The position numbers and the translations under genes are program-made. From NCBI RefSeq assembly GCF_004310335.1, contig NZ_SIRS01000004.1:225763-289762 (forward strand): a DNA stretch of 64,000 bases, in the 5' to 3' direction. Each line of letters starts with the position of its first letter. The first letter of the stretch is position 1. Below are positions 1 to 8,477 of the stretch, piece by piece. The stretch is from Hyunsoonleella pacifica (GTDB lineage: Bacteria > Bacteroidota > Bacteroidia > Flavobacteriales > Flavobacteriaceae). Below the pieces are notes generated by a model that saw only the letters and a list, made by a program, of their open reading frames with translations, made no database searches and had not been told where the DNA came from.

Positions 1-82
1 CACTCTATCTAGTTCAAAAGCATTAGCAGATTAATCAGTTATTAATTAATTTTTACCTAATCAGGAAGATTCAATAGTCTCG

Positions 83-853
83 TTGAAAAAACTTTTCAAA
101 ACCATACTAAATATAGTTCCAAGACCCTTATTAATAAGGTTAAGTTATATTATACGTCCGATTTTAGCCTTTTTTTTAAGAGGAGATAACTATACTGACC
201 CTATAGATAGTAAAAGTTTTAAAACATTTCTACCCTATGGCTATGGAGAACAACGCAATAACGTACTATCTCCTTCTACCCTATCTTTAGAACGCCACCG
301 CTTACTTTGGTTATATCTAAAAAACGAAACTAACTTCTTCTCCGAAAAATTAAAAGTATTACACTTTGCTCCAGAACAAGCGTTTTATAAGCGTTTTAAA
401 AAGATGAATAATCTAGACTACGTTACCACAGATTTAAACTCACCTTTAGCAGATGTAAAAGCAGATATTTGTAACTTACCTTTTGATGAAAATGAATTTG
501 ATGTGATTTTATGCAATCATGTATTAGAACACATTCCTGACGACACAAAAGCCATACAAGAACTATATCGTGTTATGAAACCAAATGGTTGGGGTGTATT
601 TCAAATTCCGCAAGATTTAAATAGGGTAACAACTTTTGAGGATAACACCATTACTGATAAAAAAGAGCGTGCTAAAATTTTTGGACAATATGATCATGTT
701 CGCGTTTATGGGAGAGATTTTTTCAACAAACTTCATTCACTCGGTTTTAAAGTTGATGAAGTAATTTACTCAAAAACACTGTCAAAAGATCTTGTAGAGA
801 GATACCGTTTAGCAGAAGAAGAAATTATCCCAGTTGTTTCTAAACCAGCTTAA
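83..853 (+). CDS. SAM-dependent class I methyltransferase
   Basis: Predicted cytoplasmic methyltransferase of 256 aa. The SAM-binding Rossmann core starts near residue 92 with a degenerate motif I (VLHFAPE). It continues with an acidic strand end (YVTTDLNS), the motif LPFDENEFDVILCNHVLEHI near residues 132-152, and a post-core helix ending in MKPNGWGVFQIP. This arrangement is typical of Methyltransf_11-like enzymes. The substrate cannot be read from the sequence. The start is a TTG; no ATG lies near the conserved N-terminus (MKKLFKTILNIVPRP), so TTG is the best choice. It stands alone upstream of a transporter on the same strand, with a 62-nt gap and no clear terminator between them. Confidence 0.8.
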   Translation: MKKLFKTILNIVPRPLLIRLSYIIRPILAFFLRGDNYTDPIDSKSFKTFLPYGYGEQRNNVLSPSTLSLERHRLLWLYLKNETNFFSEKLKVLHFAPEQAFYKRFKKMNNLDYVTTDLNSPLADVKADICNLPFDENEFDVILCNHVLEHIPDDTKAIQELYRVMKPNGWGVFQIPQDLNRVTTFEDNTITDKKERAKIFGQYDHVRVYGRDFFNKLHSLGFKVDEVIYSKTLSKDLVERYRLAEEEIIPVVSKPA

Positions 854-915
854 ATTCTTGAAATTCAAAAAATAGTATCTTAATCAACTAAAATTCCAAT
901 AGATACTAATTACTT

Positions 916-2355
916 ATGGCGAATAATTCTTTATCTAAACGTATAGGGCTCTTTATAGGTCCACTTCTTTTTTTTATTTTATATTTTTTGCCTTTTCAAT
1001 TTATTTCAAACAAAGGAGATTTGGTTTTAGCTACTGCACTTTGGATGATTGTTTGGTGGATTACTGAAGCTGTTTCAATATCGGTTACGGCACTTTTACC
1101 TATACTGCTATTTCCCTTACTAAATATAATGCCGTTACCAGATGTTGGTGCTAATTACGGAAGCCCAATTATATTTTTATTTTTTGGTGGATTTGTACTA
1201 GCCTTGGCCCTAGAAAAAGTAAATCTGCATAAAAGAATTGCACTTAATATTATTAAAAAAACTGGTACCTCTCCAAATAAAGTTATTCTTGGTTTTATGA
1301 TCGCTACTGCTTTTATGAGTATGTGGATAAGCAATACGGCTAGCACAGTGGTTATGTTACCAATTGCTCTATCAGTAATAAAACTACTAACTAATGATAA
1401 TGACGGCTTTACAAAAAAAGACAGAAATTTTGCATTAAGTGTTATGTTAGGCATTGCTTTTTCTGCAAATGCAGGAGGCATTTCTACTATTATTGGAACA
1501 CCTCCAAACTCTGTATTAGTAGGGTTATTAGAAAATGAATATAAAATTGAAATCTCCTTTTTAAAATGGATGCTTTTAGGCCTACCGTTTTCAATTATAC
1601 TTATTACTATTATTTATTTCGTTTTAGTTAAATGGTTGTTTCCAAATACTGGATTAAATTTTAATACATCCAACACAATTATCAATAACGAACTTCAAAA
1701 ACTAGGAAAGGTATCTCCAAAAGAAAAACAGGTTTTAATAGTGTTTGTCCTAATGGTTTTTCTTTGGATTTTTAGAAGTACCATAAACACATTGCTACCT
1801 CAGCTACTATTATCTGATACAACTATAAGTATTGCTGGAGCAATAGCACTATTTGCTATTCCTCATAACATAAAAAAAGGCGATTTTATTTTAAAATGGG
1901 AAGACACAAAACATTTGGCTTGGGGCATACTAATTCTTTTTGGTGGTGGTTTAGCGTTAGCAAAAGGAATGTCAGCAACAGGTATTGTAGCAATTGTAGC
2001 AGATACTATAGCAAATGCAGATATTAGCATTATCTTAATAGCAACTTTACTAATTATACTTATGCTTTTTATGACGGAATTAATGAGTAACGTTGCTTTA
2101 GTTGCTGTATTAGCACCTGTTGTGGCTGGTATAGCAATTGGTTTAGAACTACCTATACTGTATCTATTAATACCAGTAACCATGGCTAGTAGCTGTGCTT
2201 TCATGCTTCCAATGGCTACACCTCCAAATGCCATAGTATTTGCAAGTGGTTACGTTAAAGTACATGAAATGGCTAAAGTGGGTATAATAATCAATCTTAT
2301 CGCTGTTGTTTTACTAATAGGAGTTTTTAAATTTTTTGTTCCTTTAATCTTTTAG
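916..2355 (+). CDS. DASS/SLC13 family sodium:anion symporter
   Basis: Inner-membrane carrier of 479 aa, expected to import divalent anions (dicarboxylates, or possibly sulfate) with Na+. It is hydrophobic throughout with about a dozen membrane segments. The family signatures are in place: WISNTAS at about residues 138-143 followed by GTPPNSV near 194-200, and the second-half counterpart TELMSNVAL near 388 followed by ATPPNAIVF near 434-442. These paired SNT/TPPN elements form the substrate and Na+ sites in structurally studied homologues such as VcINDY. Which anion is used cannot be told. It converges with apbE, only 8 nt away. Confidence 0.88.
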   Translation: MANNSLSKRIGLFIGPLLFFILYFLPFQFISNKGDLVLATALWMIVWWITEAVSISVTALLPILLFPLLNIMPLPDVGANYGSPIIFLFFGGFVLALALEKVNLHKRIALNIIKKTGTSPNKVILGFMIATAFMSMWISNTASTVVMLPIALSVIKLLTNDNDGFTKKDRNFALSVMLGIAFSANAGGISTIIGTPPNSVLVGLLENEYKIEISFLKWMLLGLPFSIILITIIYFVLVKWLFPNTGLNFNTSNTIINNELQKLGKVSPKEKQVLIVFVLMVFLWIFRSTINTLLPQLLLSDTTISIAGAIALFAIPHNIKKGDFILKWEDTKHLAWGILILFGGGLALAKGMSATGIVAIVADTIANADISIILIATLLIILMLFMTELMSNVALVAVLAPVVAGIAIGLELPILYLLIPVTMASSCAFMLPMATPPNAIVFASGYVKVHEMAKVGIIINLIAVVLLIGVFKFFVPLIF

Positions 2356-2363
2356 TAAAACCA

Positions 2364-3371
2364 TTAACCCTCTGGAAACCCGTTTAATGCTAAAGTCTCT
2401 AGTTCATTAGCCTTGTTTTCAAAAATTAAAAACACCTTTAATTCAGGGTAAGATTTTAAAAAAGTAGTTACACCATCAATACCCATAGCTTGAAAAGCAG
2501 TAGCATAACCATCAGCAGTCATACAATCTTTTGCTATTACAGAGACACTCAAAATATTAGTTTTTGAAGGATATCCTGTTTTAGTATCAATAATATGTGC
2601 AAATCTATTTCCGTTTTCATCTACTTTAAACTTACGGTAAGTCCCAGATGTAGCCATAGCTTCGTCTTTTAAGCTTATCGCCTTAAAAACAGTTTGCCCT
2701 CCATCAAATCTAGGTTCATCTAAACCAACTCGCCAAGGTTTATGTTTCTCTTTATTCTTACCTTTTACTCTAAGCTCGCCACCTATTTCAACCAAGTAGT
2801 TATTGATATTTTTACTTTCTAAAAATTCACTAATTGCATCAACCCCATACCCTTTTGCAATGGCATTAAATTCTAAATAGGTATTGGGGAGCTTTACAAC
2901 TTTACTCTCCTCTAATTTTACGTTATCAAACCCAACATACTCCATTAATCCATCAATAGTCGTGCTATCAGTTAAAAACTTGTTTTCCTCCGCTCCAAAA
3001 CTCCAAGCATTTACAACATCTCCAATTGTAGGGTCAAAAACACCTTGAGTCGCTTTGTATATCATTTTTGAAGCTGAAAATACATTTTTAAAATGTTGAT
3101 CTACCTCAACTAGTTCATTTCTGTTTAATTTAGAAATATCTGAATTTGGTATGTATGTTGACAATGATGCATTAATTGCAGCAAACAAGCTATCAAACTG
3201 AATGATATAATTTACTTCATCATCATAAATAATGCTATAACTGGTCCCAAAAACAGTACCAGAAAGTGACGTGTTTTTTTCTAAGTTATCATCTTTTTTT
3301 GAAACATCCTGCTTACATGAAAAAACGAGGAAAGGCAACAGTGCAATGCATAAAACTAGTACTTTTTTCAT
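2364..3371 (-). CDS. apbE: FAD:protein FMN transferase (ApbE), lipoprotein
   Basis: Flavin transferase of 335 aa that attaches FMN covalently to a threonine of target proteins, in this context NqrB and NqrC. An N-terminal lipobox (LPFLVFSC) predicts export and lipid anchoring. Family motifs follow: GTSYSI near residue 43, VVNAWSFG, LEFNAIAKGYGVD, YLVEIGGELRVKG, and the metal-binding region ATSGTYRKF and HIIDTKTGYPS near residues 240-270. The upstream gene's TAG stop abuts the ATG, so the two form an operon. In other Flavobacteriaceae this pair usually lies directly after nqrF; here nqrF is about 9 kb away. Confidence 0.93.
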   Translation of the reverse strand: MKKVLVLCIALLPFLVFSCKQDVSKKDDNLEKNTSLSGTVFGTSYSIIYDDEVNYIIQFDSLFAAINASLSTYIPNSDISKLNRNELVEVDQHFKNVFSASKMIYKATQGVFDPTIGDVVNAWSFGAEENKFLTDSTTIDGLMEYVGFDNVKLEESKVVKLPNTYLEFNAIAKGYGVDAISEFLESKNINNYLVEIGGELRVKGKNKEKHKPWRVGLDEPRFDGGQTVFKAISLKDEAMATSGTYRKFKVDENGNRFAHIIDTKTGYPSKTNILSVSVIAKDCMTADGYATAFQAMGIDGVTTFLKSYPELKVFLIFENKANELETLALNGFPEG

Positions 3372-3749
3372 CTAATTTAAGTTTGATTCTATATATTGAA
3401 TGCCATTATATTCTATTAAGTAATCTTTATTGAGATAAACAGGTAAATCTTTACCATCTGGATTACCTAAACCAACCCCTGCATAAAGCACTTTTGCGTC
3501 TTTCTCAAAAGCATGCTTTTTAAAAGATTCCATCCACACAATATCATAATTATTAGGATTCTCAGGTAAAAGAACGGCACGTACTATTACAAAATAATAT
3601 TGACTGTTTTTATCAATACAGACAAATTGTGGATGTTTTTTAAGTTGACTATTTATTGCAATAAACTCAAAACCACGCTGCTCTAAATCCTTACCAACAT
3701 GGTTCATCGCCAAATTGTGAAGCTCTTGTTTTGATAAGGGTTTATTCAT
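3372..3749 (-). CDS. Conserved small protein of the nqrF-apbE neighbourhood
   Basis: Soluble protein of 125 aa without signal peptide or membrane segment. From memory, homologues sit between nqrF and apbE in many Flavobacteriaceae and are often mislabelled as Na+-translocating NADH-quinone reductase subunit F, although this protein has neither an iron-sulfur nor a flavin domain. Visible features are a conserved start (ELHNLAMNHVGKDLEQRGFE), a central mixed alpha/beta region (QFVCIDKNSQYYFVIVRAV), and VLYAGVGLGNPDGKDLPVYL near the end. It abuts apbE, which suggests a role in Nqr maturation, but that is inference. No biochemical function is known to me. Confidence 0.7.
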   Translation of the reverse strand: MNKPLSKQELHNLAMNHVGKDLEQRGFEFIAINSQLKKHPQFVCIDKNSQYYFVIVRAVLLPENPNNYDIVWMESFKKHAFEKDAKVLYAGVGLGNPDGKDLPVYLNKDYLIEYNGIQYIESNLN

Positions 3750-3776
3750 GTCACAAAAATACTAAAAGTAAATAGT

Positions 3777-3808
3777 ATGATGACATTTTTAAACACTTTC
3801 GATGCATT
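3777..3808 (+). promoter_or_regulatory. Shared promoter-like motif, copy 1
   Basis: ATGATGACATTTTTAA at 3777-3792, then 7 variable bases, then CGATGCATT at 3800-3808. The same element, with identical spacing and one mismatch in the conserved parts, occurs at 5009-5040. Both end 30-40 nt before the ATG of a lipoprotein gene. The layout resembles a two-part ECF-type promoter rather than the housekeeping TAnnTTTG type. Confidence 0.5.
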
Positions 3809-3846
3809 ATTAAATTTTTAGTATTCACCCTATTAAAGACCTTATT

Positions 3847-5007
3847 ATGAAAACCGCATTGTATTTATTAACCACATTTACCCTTCTGCTTTTTTCTTGT
3901 GGACAAAACAGAACAAGCTCTAATGAGTTTGCTGATTTTGATTATGATACTGAAGCTTTTCTAGAACAAGATATAACACCTGATGAATTTAAAGACTCCA
4001 AATACAAACATACCGCAAACGAAAGCAGTAAATTAAAAGGGTATAAAGTAATGAGCAAACAATTTAATATGCCTGTTGGGATAATGCCAATTCCAATAAA
4101 TTGGGAAATACTAAACAATAACAAGGAAGGTATCCTATTCCAATCAAAAGACAACGTAAAAGTTTATAAGGAACGATTTATCTCCTATTTCTTTTCAAAC
4201 AATCAACAACTAAACTACATGAACCAACAAAGTGGCAGACCTGTAGCACCACCCAAAAATATTAATCAAATTATACAAGAGGATATAGTTCCCAATGTTA
4301 AGGCTCAAGGGTTAAAATTAGTAAACCAGTTTGCTTTACCAAAATTGGCACAATTTGATAAACATTTTGACAGCTATTTGTTTAAAGGCATACCTGAAAA
4401 CAAACAATTTCAATGTGTTGCAACAGAATGGATAAATAACAAAGGAGAAAAGTCTATAGGTATAATTCGTTATTTCACTAATCAATATACAACCATAGGA
4501 GGTATGGATTGGGGGTATACTTTAAATATTATGGAAGCTCCAGCAAACATCTATGAAAACGCTAAAAAGTATTTTATAAACTCCTTGGTTAACTTTCAAA
4601 TAAACCCTCAATGGGTGCAAACATCCAATAGTTATTACTCACAAAAATCAAGACAAAGTACTGCTAATCATCAAAAGCGTATGGCTGCAATCAATGCACA
4701 AGGACAAACCATAAGAAATATTGGTAATACGTACAGCTCAATTTCAGACAGTAATTTTGAGAGTTGGAAACGCAGGAATGATATGAACAGCGCAGGTCAT
4801 TCAAATTCAATAAATAATGGTATTTGGGAACGCACAACTGTATCTAACCCAAATTCTGGACAACAGTACTATGTTGAAGGACAAAACAATTATTATTGGA
4901 TGAATCAAAATAATGAATATGTAGAAACTGACAATTCGCTCTACAACCCCAATATTGATAATTCTATGAACAATCAAAATTGGACACAATATAATATTGA
5001 GAACTAA
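3847..5007 (+). CDS. Hypothetical lipoprotein, Asn/Gln-rich C-terminus
   Basis: Exported lipoprotein of 386 aa; the signal peptide ends in the lipobox LLLFSC at about residue 18. I do not recognise an enzymatic domain. Residues 60-260 look like a compact globular domain. The last 130 residues are rich in Asn, Gln, Ser and Tyr and contain a segment (WERTTVSNPNSGQQYYVEG, then YYWMNQNNEYV) that I have seen at the end of other bacterial hypothetical proteins. It is the first of three consecutive lipoprotein genes and shares an upstream 32-bp motif with the second. A role at the cell surface is likely; nothing more specific can be said. Confidence 0.75.
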   Translation: MKTALYLLTTFTLLLFSCGQNRTSSNEFADFDYDTEAFLEQDITPDEFKDSKYKHTANESSKLKGYKVMSKQFNMPVGIMPIPINWEILNNNKEGILFQSKDNVKVYKERFISYFFSNNQQLNYMNQQSGRPVAPPKNINQIIQEDIVPNVKAQGLKLVNQFALPKLAQFDKHFDSYLFKGIPENKQFQCVATEWINNKGEKSIGIIRYFTNQYTTIGGMDWGYTLNIMEAPANIYENAKKYFINSLVNFQINPQWVQTSNSYYSQKSRQSTANHQKRMAAINAQGQTIRNIGNTYSSISDSNFESWKRRNDMNSAGHSNSINNGIWERTTVSNPNSGQQYYVEGQNNYYWMNQNNEYVETDNSLYNPNIDNSMNNQNWTQYNIEN

Positions 5008-5008
5008 A

Positions 5009-5040
5009 ATGATGACATTTTTAAGTTACTCCGATGTATT
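5009..5040 (+). promoter_or_regulatory. Shared promoter-like motif, copy 2
   Basis: ATGATGACATTTTTAA at 5009-5024, 7 variable bases, then CGATGTATT at 5032-5040. It matches the motif at 3777-3808 at 24 of 25 conserved positions with the same spacing. It begins right after the stop codon of the preceding lipoprotein gene and ends 32 nt before the next ATG, so the second lipoprotein probably has its own promoter of the same class. Confidence 0.5.
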
Positions 5041-5072
5041 TATAAACCAAGATTAATTAAAAGATAGCATTT

Positions 5073-5867
5073 ATGAAAGCATTTAAGTTATATAGCTTCT
5101 TAGCCATTATTATTCTATTATCGTCATGTAGTTCAAATGACGATAATGATAACAACAATGCAAATAGCTTAGCAGGATTTACAACAAGGGATAACTGTCC
5201 CGAACTCCCAATTGGACCAACATCCGCATATTGGGAATATGCTAAAGGTAATCCTATCCCTTTAAATCAATTACCTGTACTCCAAAATCCTCAAGCTGCG
5301 TTTTCCTATGCTCATAGTAATAGAAATCTCCCTCCATTAACCTTAACACCTCCACAAGGTTACCAAGCTATTGACTACATAAACCCAAACACAAACCCTT
5401 TTGGAGTTAATATGATTAGAAACGATGGTGCTGTAGTATGGAGATATGTACCTATTTCAACATATCCTGTTAATTTTTCAGACTCAAATATTTTAGATAC
5501 CGAGGTAAATAATGTTACAAGTGCTTTTGGTTTCAATGGAAACTACAATGTACTTTGTGAGGCAACTCCAATAGTATTTAGTGAAAATGGTATCACAAGA
5601 ATTTTTAGAGCTAGAATGATAGAGTTCAATAATACAATCGCGCTCATCTGGATTGCGGCTACCTATGTTGAAAGCTTATTTACTGTAAGTGTAGCATCAT
5701 CGGTATCTGCAGGTCCAAGTAACGAATATGCTAGCCTAGTTATGGATATATTCTTACCAATGAGTTTTCAATTATATCCATCAGGTAGTAGTCCATTATC
5801 CGATAGAGATAATGATGGCACACCAGATATTTTTGATCCTGAACCAGATAATCCTAATGTAAAATAA
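5073..5867 (+). CDS. Hypothetical lipoprotein with C-terminal Ca-binding-like repeat
   Basis: Exported lipoprotein of 264 aa with a signal peptide ending in LLSSC, followed by an Asp/Asn-rich linker. The central region has no domain I can name. It contains aromatic and proline-rich strands such as WEYAKGNPIPLNQLP and a motif VWRYVPISTYPVNFS. The C-terminus carries one DRDNDGTPDIFDPEPDNP unit, which matches the thrombospondin type 3/calcium-binding pattern seen in many secreted Bacteroidota proteins. It follows the previous lipoprotein with its own promoter-like motif and precedes a third lipoprotein by 17 nt, so these two are probably co-transcribed. Confidence 0.75.
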   Translation: MKAFKLYSFLAIIILLSSCSSNDDNDNNNANSLAGFTTRDNCPELPIGPTSAYWEYAKGNPIPLNQLPVLQNPQAAFSYAHSNRNLPPLTLTPPQGYQAIDYINPNTNPFGVNMIRNDGAVVWRYVPISTYPVNFSDSNILDTEVNNVTSAFGFNGNYNVLCEATPIVFSENGITRIFRARMIEFNNTIALIWIAATYVESLFTVSVASSVSAGPSNEYASLVMDIFLPMSFQLYPSGSSPLSDRDNDGTPDIFDPEPDNPNVK

Positions 5868-5884
5868 AATCTACTCTTATAATT

Positions 5885-6940
5885 ATGAAAGCAAATAATC
5901 ATTTTAACACCCTTTTTATAACTCTTTTAGTTATCTCATTTTTTACAATTAGCTGTAGCCAAAATGATGATAGTGAAAAGATAGAACAGGACACAACTGG
6001 CCTAAATGTGTACGTAGCAGGTATAAAATCCATAGACGAATTAACATCAGTAGCTGAATTATGGGTAAATAATTCCCCAAGAAATATAGCTAAAAGTAAC
6101 GGCACTGGAACTGCCAGTTCTGTATTTGTTGATGGTAATGACGTGTATGTTACTGGGCACGAATCTAACGGTTCACTTAATATCGCTACTGTTTGGAAAA
6201 ATGGCACAGCAACAACACTTACAGATGGCAGTAAAAACTCTACATCTGCATCAATCTTTGTAGATAACGGCGACGTTTATGTTGCTGGCGATGAAATAGA
6301 AAATATAGGGTTTAATGCTAGGGTATGGAAAAACGGCATTGCAACCGATTTATCGGATGGTTTTCAATCCAGAGCAACTTCTGTTTTTGTATCAGGAGGC
6401 AATGTTTATGCTTCAGGTTGGCAATACATACAGTCGGAATTTAGAGCTGTAGTTTGGAAAAATGGTATCGCAACACAACTTACTGATGGAACTAAGTTTG
6501 CAACAGCTAATTCAGTATATGTAGATGGCGACGATGTTTATGTTGGAGGTTCAGAGTATAACAATGCTACAGACAAAATATTAATTGCTAAAATTTGGAA
6601 AAACGGGGTACCTATAGATCTAACAGATGGGACAAATAGTGCTTTAGTTGAAGCTGTTTTAATTTCAGGAAATGATGTATACGCTGTTGGTATGGAAAAT
6701 CTGGGTAATCAATCTGAAGACGCTGCTGCCATGTGGAAAAACGGAGTTATAACATATTTAACTGATGGCAATAATTACGCAAGAGCACATTCAATTTTCG
6801 TACATGAAGATGATGTCTACATAGCGGGTACAGAAAGAGGAGAAAACAACGAAGCTGCAACAATTTGGAAAAACGGTATTGCTACAAACTTAACCGATGG
6901 TAAAAATTTTGCCAGAGCACTTTCGGTTTTTGTTAAATAA
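5885..6940 (+). CDS. Lipoprotein with seven propeller-like repeats
   Basis: Exported lipoprotein of 351 aa; lipobox FFTISC at about residue 24. After a short linker it is built almost entirely from about seven repeats of 45-52 residues with the consensus xxWKNGIATxLTDG followed by SVFVDGxDVYVAGxE. The N-terminal strand LNVYVAGIKS lacks its first half, and the final repeat stops after SVFVK. This is what a seven-bladed beta-propeller closed by strand sharing would show. No catalytic residues are apparent, so a binding or scaffolding role is more likely. It follows the preceding lipoprotein by 17 nt. Confidence 0.78.
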   Translation: MKANNHFNTLFITLLVISFFTISCSQNDDSEKIEQDTTGLNVYVAGIKSIDELTSVAELWVNNSPRNIAKSNGTGTASSVFVDGNDVYVTGHESNGSLNIATVWKNGTATTLTDGSKNSTSASIFVDNGDVYVAGDEIENIGFNARVWKNGIATDLSDGFQSRATSVFVSGGNVYASGWQYIQSEFRAVVWKNGIATQLTDGTKFATANSVYVDGDDVYVGGSEYNNATDKILIAKIWKNGVPIDLTDGTNSALVEAVLISGNDVYAVGMENLGNQSEDAAAMWKNGVITYLTDGNNYARAHSIFVHEDDVYIAGTERGENNEAATIWKNGIATNLTDGKNFARALSVFVK

Positions 6941-7042
6941 TAAAAATAAAACATGAAGTTAATAATCGAAATAATAGTCATTTAATAGTTTAGTATTTGC
7001 AACAAAATGAAATAATTGTATATTTCCTGTAGCTATTATTTC

Positions 7043-7609
7043 ATGGGGAAAAAAATACACTTATTAAGTCAGTCTCAACTAGTTGATGCAATCAAAGAAA
7101 ATGATGCTAAAATTCTGAAAGAACTATATACATCTAACTATCCTAAAGTTGAAGCTTTAGTTTTAAAAAATAGTGGTTCTTCAGCACACGCAAAAGATGT
7201 TTATCAAGAGGCATTTATTACAGTTTGGACACATGTAAAACAAAATAAATTTACACCTCAAAATGATAGTGCCTTACAAGGTTATCTGTACAGGATTTGT
7301 AAAAACAAATGGACAGATGTTCTAAGATCTAAATCCTTTAGAGACGTTAAACCATTGAATACTGATACTATAAAAGTAGTGAAAGCAGAAGAAACACATA
7401 ACAACCTAGAGGACAAAAAGTTAAAATTAACTATGACAGCTTTTGAAAACTTAGGACAGCCATGTAAGCAGCTACTAAAAACATTTTATTTTGAAAAGAA
7501 ATCATTAAAAGAAATCTCAAAAGAATTGAATATAGAAGAAAACACAGCACGCAATAAAAAATATAGGTGCATGCAAAAATTAAGAGCTGTGGTTTTAGCC
7601 TCAAAATAG
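7043..7609 (+). CDS. ECF-type sigma-70 factor
   Basis: RNA polymerase sigma factor of about 188 aa. Region 2 is visible at residues 15-95 (AKDVYQEAFITVWTHVK, then LQGYLYRICKNKWTDVLRS). Region 4 lies near residues 130-185 (CKQLLKTFYFEKKSLKEISKEL, then NTARNKKYRCMQKL, the recognition helix). A TTG at 7016 is also in frame, but the ATG at 7043 starts the conserved sequence. The next gene begins within or just after its end and encodes a membrane protein with a short cytosolic N-terminus, placed like an anti-sigma factor. The set sigma, TPR membrane protein, CHAT protein recurs in Flavobacteriia to my knowledge. Confidence 0.88.
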   Translation: MGKKIHLLSQSQLVDAIKENDAKILKELYTSNYPKVEALVLKNSGSSAHAKDVYQEAFITVWTHVKQNKFTPQNDSALQGYLYRICKNKWTDVLRSKSFRDVKPLNTDTIKVVKAEETHNNLEDKKLKLTMTAFENLGQPCKQLLKTFYFEKKSLKEISKELNIEENTARNKKYRCMQKLRAVVLASK

Positions 7610-7614
7610 CAAAA

Positions 7615-8355
7615 TTGAAAGAAAAGAACAACATATCAGAAGAATTATTAGAAACGATAGAGCGGTATCTAAATGGCACTTTAAATGCTCAAGAACTAAA
7701 GGACTTTAATAGACTCTTAGATATTGATGAAGATTTTAAGACTCAAGTTGAAGATGTTCGTGCTATGCTATTTGGCATAGAAGCACAATCTTTAAAAGAA
7801 CAATTAGACGAATTTCATGATGAAATCCCTAAAACAAATACGGAAGATATCTCAAAACAAAAAATTCGTTTCTTAAGATACAGTAAAATTGCAGCAGCAG
7901 CAGCTATTATTATTGCTGTAGGAAGTATTTGGTTTTTTAGTGGAGAACCTAATGAAAAACTATACGCCAAATATTTTAAACCAGATCCTGGTTTACCCAC
8001 TACTATGAGTAGCACTAATAATTTCGAGTTTTATGATGCTATGGTAAGCTATAAACATGGCGATTATAAAATTGCCATTGATAAATGGACATTATTAAAT
8101 AAACAAAAACCTGAAAACGATACTTTAAATTACTTTTTAGGCGTTGCTTATTTAGCAACAAAAAATACAGAAGAAGCCATACCTTACTTGGAACGTGCAA
8201 GTGAAGCCGATGATAATTTTGAGTTTTTAAATGAAGCCTATTTCTACTTGGGACTTGCTTATATAAAAGAAGGTAATCTTGAACTTGCAAAAGAGAATTT
8301 AAGTTTAAGTGATATAGAAACAAGTAAAACTGTATTAGAAGAACTAGGCAAATAG
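7615..8355 (+). CDS. Membrane TPR protein, putative anti-sigma factor
   Basis: Single-pass membrane protein of about 246 aa. The cytosolic part (about residues 1-85) contains IERYLNGTLNAQELKDFNRLL, reminiscent of the short helical N-terminus of Bacteroidota anti-sigma-like proteins. One membrane helix follows (IAAAAAIIIAVGSIWFF), and then a periplasmic TPR region (YFLGVAYLATKNTEEAIPYL, YFYLGLAYIKEGNLELAKENL). I prefer the TTG at 7615, 5 nt after the sigma stop, because the alternative ATG at 7567 only adds an out-of-frame reading of the sigma C-terminus. The anti-sigma function is inferred from position and topology only. Confidence 0.75.
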   Translation: MKEKNNISEELLETIERYLNGTLNAQELKDFNRLLDIDEDFKTQVEDVRAMLFGIEAQSLKEQLDEFHDEIPKTNTEDISKQKIRFLRYSKIAAAAAIIIAVGSIWFFSGEPNEKLYAKYFKPDPGLPTTMSSTNNFEFYDAMVSYKHGDYKIAIDKWTLLNKQKPENDTLNYFLGVAYLATKNTEEAIPYLERASEADDNFEFLNEAYFYLGLAYIKEGNLELAKENLSLSDIETSKTVLEELGK

Positions 8356-8408
8356 TCTTTTTATGTATCAATTAAACAAGAAGAAAGATAATATCTAGTA
8401 ATAATATT

Positions 8409-8432
8409 CTACAGTACTTATGATAACTGTAG
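8409..8432. repeat. Inverted repeat between TPR and CHAT genes
   Basis: Perfect 7-bp arms CTACAGT (8409-8415) and ACTGTAG (8426-8432) separated by 10 bases, in the 116-nt gap before the CHAT gene. No T-tract follows, so it is not a standard terminator. It could be an operator or an mRNA hairpin that tunes expression of the CHAT gene relative to the sigma and TPR genes. Confidence 0.35.
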
Positions 8433-8477
8433 TAAAGAGTCTCTAAAAGACATAAAACTTATAGCTTCATAATGTTT

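Noticed and set aside
1..82. Regulatory element before the first gene
   Set aside because: Only A+T-rich sequence without a TAnnTTTG match or dyad is visible; the upstream context is outside the window.
7567..7614. ATG start of the TPR membrane protein overlapping the sigma gene by 43 nt
   Set aside because: The extra residues are an out-of-frame reading of the conserved sigma C-terminus; the TTG at 7615 fits better.
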